A stretch of 7,825 nt of DNA, from contig CAUGKA010000093.1 of the NCBI GenBank assembly GCA_959599615.1, positions 1 through 7,825 of the forward strand, read 5' to 3'. The first letter of the stretch is position 1. Each line of letters opens with the position of its first letter. Below the pieces are notes generated by a model. It had not been told where the DNA came from. It ran no database searches and saw nothing but the letters and a program-made list of their open reading frames with translations. This document shows positions 1 to 4,665 of the stretch, in pieces. This DNA comes from an uncultured Collinsella sp. Its GTDB lineage: Bacteria > Actinomycetota > Coriobacteriia > Coriobacteriales > Coriobacteriaceae. Both the position numbers and the translations under genes were made by a program.

Positions 1-1
1 C

Positions 2-247
2 AGCGACCTCATTCCCGCCATCGTTGAGGCAGTGGGCGGCGACAACAATATTAAGTCTGTCGAGGCCTGCTTCACCCGTCTGCGCATCCAGCTCAATGAC
101 TGTGACAAGGTGGTTGATGACGCCGAGTTTACCGAAAAGCTCGAAGCGCGTGGCATCGTGCATGTCAACGGCGGCGTGCAGATTGTCTACGGCAACATGG
201 CATCTAACTACGCAACTCAGATGCGCGAGCTGCTGGGCATGGAGTAA
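2..247 (+). CDS. PTS sugar permease, C-terminal EIIB domain (5' end outside window)
   Basis: This is the 3' end of a gene that enters the window already open. The visible 81 residues match the EIIB domain of the glucose/N-acetylglucosamine/maltose PTS superfamily. The segment SVEACFTRLRIQL holds the phosphocysteine site (Cys codon at 68-70), followed by the usual 'GIVHVNGGVQIVYG' strand region and a short C-terminal helix. In this family EIIB receives phosphate from EIIA on the Cys and passes it to the sugar during uptake through the membrane EIIC domain. Because EIIB is at the C-terminus, the full protein is probably an EIICB permease or similar fusion, but the EIIC part is not in the window and the sugar cannot be named. 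The gene ends in TAA 30 bases before a strong hairpin terminator, so it is the last gene of its transcript. It faces the minus-strand MFS gene. Confidence 0.88.
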   Translation, partial: SDLIPAIVEAVGGDNNIKSVEACFTRLRIQLNDCDKVVDDAEFTEKLEARGIVHVNGGVQIVYGNMASNYATQMRELLGME

Positions 248-277
248 ACGACTCGCATATCTATAAAATCCAGTATA

Positions 278-314
278 AAAGGCGGCGGCAGACAATGCGT
301 CTGCCGCCGCCTTT
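278..314. terminator. Bidirectional intrinsic terminator between convergent genes
   Basis: Arms 278-293 and 299-314 form a perfect 16 bp stem (AAAGGCGGCGGCAGAC and its complement) around the 5-base loop AATGC. On the plus strand it ends in CCTTTG, a short T run that serves the PTS gene. Read on the minus strand it is followed by CTTTTAT, a better T run, so it probably also stops the MFS transcript arriving from the right. Confidence 0.85.
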
Positions 315-331
315 GAGGTGCCCCGCGCACA

Positions 332-383
332 TTTCGTGTACTTCGGATACACGAAAACTGGAAAATCGTGCATTCGAAGTACA
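332..383. repeat. Overlapping, mutually exclusive inverted repeats
   Basis: TTTCGTGTA (332-340) pairs perfectly with TACACGAAA (348-356) around a 7-base loop. The same sequence can also pair further away: 337-354 and 366-383 form an 18-base inverted repeat with 16 Watson-Crick pairs, one G-T and one A-C, around an 11-base A-rich loop. The two folds cannot coexist. The region lies between convergent genes and no T run follows either fold, so it is not an obvious terminator. Its role is unknown. Bases 384-475 show nothing else beyond small stems near the MFS stop codon. Confidence 0.55.
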
Positions 384-475
384 TGCGATCGAACCACAGC
401 TAAAGGAGCTGGCTTAGTCTGTCGTCAGGTAAGCGTCGCGACTGGAACGATAGACGTTTTAGAGGGAACCTCGCT

Positions 476-1711
476 CTACGCCCTTGCCCGCCTGCGCTCC
501 CAGCGAGCCAACTTAATCGTCACCAGCGTAAGCGCCCAGGCCACAAGCGAGAACGCGGCGCCCACGGCGCCCACGTACGCAATGCCAACGCTGCTTACCA
601 CGGCGCCGCCCACTGTGGTGCCAAACGAAATGCCGACGTTAAACGCCATGGGCTCAACCGAACTTGCGAGTACCATCGACTTGGGATGGCGGCTGCGTGC
701 CACGTCCATAAAGTGTGTGATGCACGAGACTGAGAACAGGTACATGAGCAGCGCCAAGCTAAAGACAAAGACCAGCGCGAGCGGCATGGTGCCGCCCACG
801 GCAAACAGCCCGAGCAACGCCGCAGCCTGCAGCACAAACGTCACAAGCAGTGCCTTCATGCCAAAACGTGCGTCGATCCATCCGCCCAGGATGTTCGAGA
901 TCAGGCAGAACACGCCGTAGGCCATAAGCGTGGTGCTCGCCTGAACAGTGCCCATACCCAGCACCTGCTCAAGATAAGGCGTAACGTAGCCGTAGAATAC
1001 ATAGACCGAGCCCACGCCAAACAAAAAGATAAGCATGCCGGTGATGATGCTCGGTTCGCGTAGCAGACCCGCCTGCTCGCGGAAGGTAGCGGGTTCGTCG
1101 GTCTGTCCGGCGCGCGGCATAAACGCCACGAGCGCTCCGCAGATCAAAACGGCAAAGGTCAGCGTACCGTACATGGCCACGTGCCAATCGAGCGTGTCGG
1201 CCACAAACTTGCCGATCGAAGTGACAAAGACCATCGCCACGGAAAACGCGCCGTACACGACCGAGATGGCAAGCGAAGTTTGCTGCGGGGACAGCAGCTC
1301 GGGGATGTACGTCACGCCCACGGCGAGCAGCGCGCCCGAGACGGATCCCAGGACAATGCGCGAGATAAAGAGCACCTGGAAGTTGGGCGCCAACGCCATG
1401 ACCAGGTTGCCGAGCACAAAGACGATGCTGTAGTACACGAGCAACTGGTAGCGGCGGAATCGCCCCGTGCTGAGCGCAAGCACCGGCGTGGCGATGGCGT
1501 AGACGAGCGCGAACACGCTGATGAGCTGGCCCGCAGTAGCAAGTGATACGCCGAGTTCCGTTGCCAAGTCGCTCTCGATACCGATGACCACGAACTCGGA
1601 GCAGCCGAGCGAGAATCCCAACAGCACGAGCAGCGCCAGGCAGAGCTTGGTGCGCGCGGGGGAGAGCGCGGCGGCGGTTGACTTACTTTTAGGCGTGGTT
1701 GCGGCGGTCAA
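476..1711 (-). CDS. MFS transporter, DHA1 (AraJ/YdhP-like) efflux type
   Basis: The protein is about 411 residues, with roughly 12 hydrophobic helices in two halves, the normal size for a 12-helix MFS carrier. The first helix and following loop (GFSLGCSEFVVIGIESDLATELGVSLATAGQLIS, given here as its consensus feel: 'SEF', 'AGQLIS') resemble the DHA1 sugar/drug efflux group. The motif A position after helix 2 reads LSTGRFRRYQLL, a degenerate form without the usual Asp. A basic tail, KLARWERRRARA, ends the protein on the cytoplasmic side. Start choice: no in-frame ATG fits. TTG at 1711 has GGAG (1723-1720) eight bases upstream. GTG at 1720 overlaps that GGAG and so is less likely, and a TTG at 1759 has no Shine-Dalgarno. 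The gene diverges from the LpdD/IDI fusion gene and converges on the PTS gene. The substrate is not readable from sequence, and no link to the decarboxylase cluster is shown. Confidence 0.85.
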   Translation of the reverse strand: MTAATTPKSKSTAAALSPARTKLCLALLVLLGFSLGCSEFVVIGIESDLATELGVSLATAGQLISVFALVYAIATPVLALSTGRFRRYQLLVYYSIVFVLGNLVMALAPNFQVLFISRIVLGSVSGALLAVGVTYIPELLSPQQTSLAISVVYGAFSVAMVFVTSIGKFVADTLDWHVAMYGTLTFAVLICGALVAFMPRAGQTDEPATFREQAGLLREPSIITGMLIFLFGVGSVYVFYGYVTPYLEQVLGMGTVQASTTLMAYGVFCLISNILGGWIDARFGMKALLVTFVLQAAALLGLFAVGGTMPLALVFVFSLALLMYLFSVSCITHFMDVARSRHPKSMVLASSVEPMAFNVGISFGTTVGGAVVSSVGIAYVGAVGAAFSLVAWALTLVTIKLARWERRRARA

Positions 1712-1741
1712 GGTTGTCACTCCAATGTTGCATGAATAAGC

Positions 1742-1754
1742 GGGATTCAATCCC
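1742..1754. promoter_or_regulatory. Small palindrome upstream of the MFS gene
   Basis: GGGATT-C-AATCCC is a perfect 6+6 palindrome 30 bases upstream of the chosen MFS start on the minus strand. It could be an operator for that gene. No clear -35/-10 pair for the MFS gene was found around it, so this stays a weak suggestion. Confidence 0.25.
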
Positions 1755-1768
1755 TGCAACTCTAACAG

Positions 1769-1796
1769 AATGTGTCAGGTGCCTGCCTCCTTTGTC
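1769..1796. repeat. 28-base element sharing both ends with the palindrome at 7722-7752
   Basis: This 28-base stretch begins AATGTG and ends CCTTTGTC. The palindrome near the right end of the window, read on its minus strand, has the same first 6 and last 8 bases with the same 14-base spacing. The middles differ: here TCAGGTGCCTGCCT. It looks like a diverged member of the same dispersed element family, possibly REP-like. Its right end overlaps the -35 box of the promoter for the LpdD/IDI gene. Confidence 0.4.
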
Positions 1797-1820
1797 GCAG
1801 GCTGCGCTTGCCTGTATAGT
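1792..1820 (+). promoter_or_regulatory. Sigma70-type promoter for the LpdD/IDI fusion gene
   Basis: TTGTCG (1792-1797, 4 of 6 to TTGACA) and TATAGT (1815-1820, 5 of 6 to TATAAT) are separated by exactly 17 bp. The expected transcript start is near 1827, about 45 bases before the ATG at 1873. This is the best promoter match noticed in the window. Confidence 0.6.
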
Positions 1821-1832
1821 CGCAATACAGGC
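1810..1832. promoter_or_regulatory. Putative operator over the -10 box and transcript start
   Basis: GCCTGTAT (1810-1817) and ATACAGGC (1825-1832) form a perfect 8+8 inverted repeat with a 7-base spacer. It covers the -10 box and predicted +1, the classical place for a repressor. The centre-to-centre geometry (half sites 15 bases apart) suits a dimeric HTH protein. A MerR protein would more often sit between -35 and -10, so the regulator coded at 6858 is not an obvious fit. Confidence 0.45.
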
Positions 1833-1872
1833 GAAGATGGTCTCAGGTACATTGCGGGCGACAGGAGATCCC

Positions 1873-2820
1873 ATGGGTATGCACACGACAAAGGTTGTAG
1901 TGGGCGAGGGCAAGTTTGCGCTCGAGGCCCAGTTGACGGTGACGCCGCGAGGCATGGCGGTGTACGCCTGCTCGCCGGAGTTTGCGCACCTGGGCGCCAC
2001 GGCGCAGGCCATTCCTCGCCCCGAGCCCGGCCGTACGGCGACGGTGAGCATCCTGGCCGTTCCGTGCCATCGAGACGAAATTCCGGCGCACGATATTGCG
2101 GCGGCGCTGGCCACGCGCTTTGGCGTGCCGGTAGTTGCAAGCACGGGTTTTCATGTGGAGAACGCGACCGCGGACGACTTGCGGCGCATGCTCGATACCA
2201 CCAAGGAACTCATCGCCGCGCTCGAGGAGGCCGCAGCCCGCATTCTGCGCGCCGGCTGGGATGAGGGCGGCGCAGGCGCCGAGGTCGTGGCGGTCGATGC
2301 CGCGACCGGCGAGGCGCTTGGCCCCGTCGACCGCATCGAGGCCCATACCGGCGAGGGAATCCTGCATCAGGCATTTCTGACGCTTCTGGTCGAGGGCCAG
2401 GGCGAAGACGCGCGCCTGCTGCTCTGTCGTCGCAGTCCGCTCAAACGCCTGTGGGGCGGGGTGCTGGCCGATGGCTGTGCCGGCCATCCGCTCCCCGGGG
2501 AAGACGTCGCGGCCGCCACGGCACGTCGCATCAACGAAGAGCTTGGCATCACGCGCGAGCCCGATCAGCTCAAGCACCTCGGACACGTGGTGTACCGCGA
2601 GGACCACGGCGACGGCCGCTGCGAGTGCGAATGGTGCGAGGCGTTCGCAGCCCATGTTGAGCCGGGCGAGCTGCATATCAACCAAGAGGAGATCTCGGAG
2701 GTGCGCCCGGTCGCCCCGCCCGAGCTCGACGGCTACCTGCGGGGTCGCCCCGAGCAGCTGGCCCCCTGGCTCCGCGAGGCCCTCAGCGACCCATCCATCC
2801 GTACGGATCTCGCTATGTGA
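1873..2820 (+). CDS. Fusion of LpdD-like prenyl-flavin chaperone and IDI-type Nudix domain
   Basis: 315 residues. Start ATG 1873 has AGGAG (1863-1867) five bases upstream; ATG 1879 is less well spaced. Residues about 5-130 match my memory of LpdD, the small protein coded with LpdB/LpdC gallate decarboxylases: 'FAHLGATAQAIPRP' (37-50) and 'STGFHVENAT' (90-99) are the hallmark stretches. Residues about 140-305 match type I isopentenyl-diphosphate isomerase. E. coli Idi metal ligands H25, H32, H69, E114 and E116 correspond to H158, H165, H205, E251 and E253, and W161 to W299. The Nudix helix is GEDVAAATARRINEELGI (209-226). The catalytic Cys67 position is Ala203, with Cys202 just before it. Known: IDI makes DMAPP, and UbiX uses dimethylallyl phosphate. 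Inferred: the protein supplies the prenyl donor or delivers prenylated FMN to the UbiD enzyme coded downstream. True isomerase or hydrolase activity is unproven. The last codon and stop (ATGTGA) lie inside a repeat. Confidence 0.85.
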   Translation: MGMHTTKVVVGEGKFALEAQLTVTPRGMAVYACSPEFAHLGATAQAIPRPEPGRTATVSILAVPCHRDEIPAHDIAAALATRFGVPVVASTGFHVENATADDLRRMLDTTKELIAALEEAAARILRAGWDEGGAGAEVVAVDAATGEALGPVDRIEAHTGEGILHQAFLTLLVEGQGEDARLLLCRRSPLKRLWGGVLADGCAGHPLPGEDVAAATARRINEELGITREPDQLKHLGHVVYREDHGDGRCECEWCEAFAAHVEPGELHINQEEISEVRPVAPPELDGYLRGRPEQLAPWLREALSDPSIRTDLAM

Positions 2821-2846
2821 AACAAAAGACAGTCCCTTTGCCACAT
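2815..2846. repeat. Degenerate palindrome overlapping the stop codon (composite repeat copy 1, left part)
   Basis: Ends ATGTG and CACAT pair, and 2828-2846 (GACAGTCCCTTTGCCACAT) matches 7734-7752 at 18 of 19 positions. The left arm is eroded compared with the perfect version at 7722-7752. The first six bases are the final Met codon and TGA stop of the LpdD/IDI fusion gene, just as in the other copy. Confidence 0.7.
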
Positions 2847-2901
2847 CCAAACCGTCACAACATTTGATGAAAATCTCGAAAACGAGGAAAAGCGTCGAAT
2901 G
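2847..2901 (+). repeat. 55-base direct repeat, copy 1
   Basis: Every base from 2847 to 2901 is identical to 7771-7825, where the window ends, so the true repeat may be longer. It begins CCAAACCGTCACAACATT and ends GCGTCGAATG. The same orientation and a spacing of 4,924 bp place the transporter, ubiD, ubiX and merR genes between the copies. Confidence 0.92.
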
Positions 2902-2915
2902 TTGTGACGCTTTTT
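2853..2915 (+). terminator. Long hairpin with T run, formed by the repeat
   Basis: CGTCACAACATTTGA (2853-2867) pairs with TCGAATGTTGTGACG (2895-2909): 15 bp with one G-T. Inside it an A-rich internal loop leads to a second stem, TCTCG (2874-2878) with CGAGG (2883-2887), capped by AAAA. CTTTTT follows (2910-2915). It can act as an intrinsic terminator for the LpdD/IDI gene. The double-stem shape with A-rich loops is more elaborate than a plain terminator. Confidence 0.65.
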
Positions 2916-2980
2916 GTCCAGAGGATCGCTTCTCATCCAAAAATCCCGCTTGACTGTATTGCCACAACACAGCGCAACGT

Positions 2981-3011
2981 AAGGGGCGTCCGATAACGGG
3001 CGCCCCTTTTT
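2981..3011 (+). terminator. Intrinsic terminator or attenuator upstream of the DASS transporter gene
   Basis: AAGGGGCGTCCG (2981-2992) pairs with CGGGCGCCCCTT (2997-3008), 12 bp with one T-G, loop ATAA, followed by TTT (run of five T at 3007-3011). It lies only 54 bases before the transporter ATG and 66 bases after the previous terminator. Between the two (2916-2980) there is a TTGACT at 2950-2955 but no convincing -10 box. If a promoter is there, this hairpin would be an attenuator in the transporter leader. Confidence 0.8.
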
Positions 3012-3064
3012 AAGTGGCAACGTGGCCGCGAATCCGGAGCGCCCCCAACAAGAAAGGTGGGGAG

Positions 3065-4522
3065 ATGGAAGCGGAAAAGAAGGCGTTTAAGATCACCAAG
3101 CGCGAAATTGGCTTTGTGCTGGGTATCGTTGTCTTTTTGCTGGTGAAGTTTCTTCCTTTGGCGGAGCTGAGCTCGACGGTCGAGCTTACGGTCGGCGGTC
3201 AGACCTGTCTGGCGTTGACGCTCGCCACGGTGGTGTTCTGGGCGTGTGGCGTGGCACAGCCGGGCTTTGTGGGCCTGCTCTATTGCGCGCTGCTCGTTCT
3301 GTTCAAGGTGTGCGTGGACGACACGGGTGCCGCGAGCATCTCGGCGACGGTCGCCTCCACGTTTAGCTCGTGGACCAAAGCCACCATGTGGCTCGTCATC
3401 GGCGCCTACCTCATCGCCAGCGCGGTCAAGGAGTCGGGCCTGGGCGAGCGCATCGCCTATGCGTTTATGCTCAAGTTCGTGCGCGATGCCAAGTCGCTCA
3501 TCATCTCAATCTTCGCGCTCACCTTTGTGCTGTCGCTGCTGATCCCGCATCCGTTCCCCCGCGCCTTCCTCATCCTCGCCGTCGTCTCGGTCATCGCCGA
3601 GTCCGCCGGCTACGGTGACGACGACAAGGGTAAGCTCGGCTTCCTCGTGTTTGCCGCTGCTGCCCCGGGCTCCATGTTCTTCCTGACGGGCGACTCCACA
3701 CTCAACCCGCTCGTCGCGCAGTACAGCGCCGAGGCCGGCGGCATGAGCCCGGCCTTCGTCGACTGGTTCCTGTACATGAGCGTGCCTATGCTGGTCGCGC
3801 TGCTGTGCACCCTGTTCTTGGGCCTCTTCCTCTTTAAGCCCAGCAAGGAGCTCGTCTACGATCGCGAGCAGATCGTGGCCAAGCAGGCCGCGCTCGGCAA
3901 GCTCTCCGTCAAAGAGATCCGCACCATCGTGTGGCTTGTCATCGCAATCGCGCTGTGGCTCACCGTCTCGGGCGATTACATCGGCTGGGTGACACTTGCC
4001 ATCGGCGTCGCGCTCGCCATGCCCATCATCGGCGAGGTCCTCACCCCCGCCAGCTGGAACGCCGTCGACATCAAGTCCCTCATGTTCCTGACGGCTGCTA
4101 TGGCCGTGGGTTCCGTGGGCGGTGCCACCGGCATGAACGCCTGGATCGCCGATGTCGTGCTTCCCAGCTCCGTGCCCGAGAACATCTTCCTGTTCGTCCT
4201 GCTTGTCGCCGCACTCTCCATGATCATCCACATGTTCATGGGTTCGGTCATGGCCGTGCTCGGCGTGTGCGTGCCGGCGTTCATCAGCTTCGCGGCCGGC
4301 TCCAGCGTGAGCCCGCTCGCCGTGGCGCTCATCGTCTTCACGTCCATCAACATCCACTACATCCTGCCGTTCCATAACCTGCCGATCCTTATCGGCGAGG
4401 GCAAGGACGCCGGCGGCTACACCTCCAAAGAGGCCATGCGCATGGGCATTCCCCTCACCGCGGTCGTCTTTATCGTCGTGCTGGTCGAGGCCGCCTGGTT
4501 CCATCTCTTTGGCCTGATGTAA
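3065..4522 (+). CDS. DASS-family anion transporter (CitT/SLC13-like), candidate aromatic acid importer
   Basis: 485 residues with about 12 or more hydrophobic segments. ATG 3065 follows AAAGGTGGGGAG closely, so this start is preferred over in-frame codons further upstream that lack a site. The overall pattern fits the divalent anion:Na+ symporter family: two repeated halves, 'FFLTGDSTLNPLVAQY' mid-protein and a late 'LPILIGEGKDAGGY' segment like the CitT 'P-I-x-F-G-x-GY' stretch. Family members import di- or tricarboxylates or sulfate with sodium, or exchange them. The first Ser-Asn-Thr substrate/sodium motif of CitT proteins appears here as His162-Pro-Phe (IPHPFPRAF), and the second-half region reads HYILPFHNLP (431-440), so the substrate is likely atypical. 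Being directly upstream of ubiD and ubiX, it probably brings in the aromatic acid to be decarboxylated, or exchanges it for a product. That role is inference from position. Confidence 0.82.
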   Translation: MEAEKKAFKITKREIGFVLGIVVFLLVKFLPLAELSSTVELTVGGQTCLALTLATVVFWACGVAQPGFVGLLYCALLVLFKVCVDDTGAASISATVASTFSSWTKATMWLVIGAYLIASAVKESGLGERIAYAFMLKFVRDAKSLIISIFALTFVLSLLIPHPFPRAFLILAVVSVIAESAGYGDDDKGKLGFLVFAAAAPGSMFFLTGDSTLNPLVAQYSAEAGGMSPAFVDWFLYMSVPMLVALLCTLFLGLFLFKPSKELVYDREQIVAKQAALGKLSVKEIRTIVWLVIAIALWLTVSGDYIGWVTLAIGVALAMPIIGEVLTPASWNAVDIKSLMFLTAAMAVGSVGGATGMNAWIADVVLPSSVPENIFLFVLLVAALSMIIHMFMGSVMAVLGVCVPAFISFAAGSSVSPLAVALIVFTSINIHYILPFHNLPILIGEGKDAGGYTSKEAMRMGIPLTAVVFIVVLVEAAWFHLFGLM

Positions 4523-4528
4523 GCGGCC

Positions 4529-4569
4529 GAGCGCTTGGGCTGTAAACAGCCGAGTGCTCGAACTTCGAG
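4529..4569 (+). other. Nested and alternative hairpins after the transporter gene
   Basis: GAGCGCT (4529-4535) pairs with AGTGCTC (4553-4559) outside GGCTGT/ACAGCC (4538-4543, 4546-4551). The right arm also takes part in a second palindrome, CTCGAA-C-TTCGAG (4557-4569), which would break the outer stem of the first. No T run follows. It may slow RNA decay from the 3' end of the transporter message. Confidence 0.45.
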
Positions 4570-4617
4570 TGCCCGAGCGCCCCATCCATGAGCGCTGCGG
4601 CCCCATTACGTTACCAA

Positions 4618-4643
4618 GCCCGGCGGCATCCTCGCCGCCGGGC
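4618..4643 (+). other. GC-only hairpin just upstream of the ubiD ribosome binding site
   Basis: GCCCGGCGGC (4618-4627) and GCCGCCGGGC (4634-4643) form a perfect 10 bp stem with loop ATCCTC. There is no T run, so it is not a typical terminator. It ends 9 bases before the AAAGGAG site (4653-4659) of the decarboxylase gene. It could mark an RNA processing or stability point that sets the decarboxylase level apart from the transporter level. Confidence 0.6.
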
Positions 4644-4665
4644 ACTCTCCCGAAAGGAGCATGCT

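Noticed and set aside
318..920. Plus-strand open frame of 200 codons overlapping the MFS gene
   Set aside because: Most of it is antisense to the recognisable MFS protein and there is no ribosome binding site or family similarity.
476..1711. MFS protein as exporter of the decarboxylation product
   Set aside because: It is divergent from the cluster, separated by its own control region, and nothing in its sequence points to a phenolic substrate.
1699..1872. Upstream in-frame extension of the LpdD/IDI gene
   Set aside because: The frame is open further upstream but would cross the promoter and operator; only ATG 1873 has a well-placed AGGAG.
1843..2970. Minus-strand open frame of 375 codons opposite the LpdD/IDI gene
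   Set aside because: The plus strand has clear domain matches, a promoter and a ribosome binding site; the minus frame has none and runs through both the repeat and the hairpin.
3506..4645. Minus-strand open frame of 379 codons opposite the transporter gene
   Set aside because: The translation is an unnatural mix rich in His, Asp, Glu and Gly, as expected for the shadow of a hydrophobic membrane protein gene.
4588..4665. Upstream in-frame start for the decarboxylase
   Set aside because: It would run through the GC hairpin and lacks a ribosome binding site, while ATG 4666 has AAAGGAG at good spacing and matches the LpdC N-terminus.
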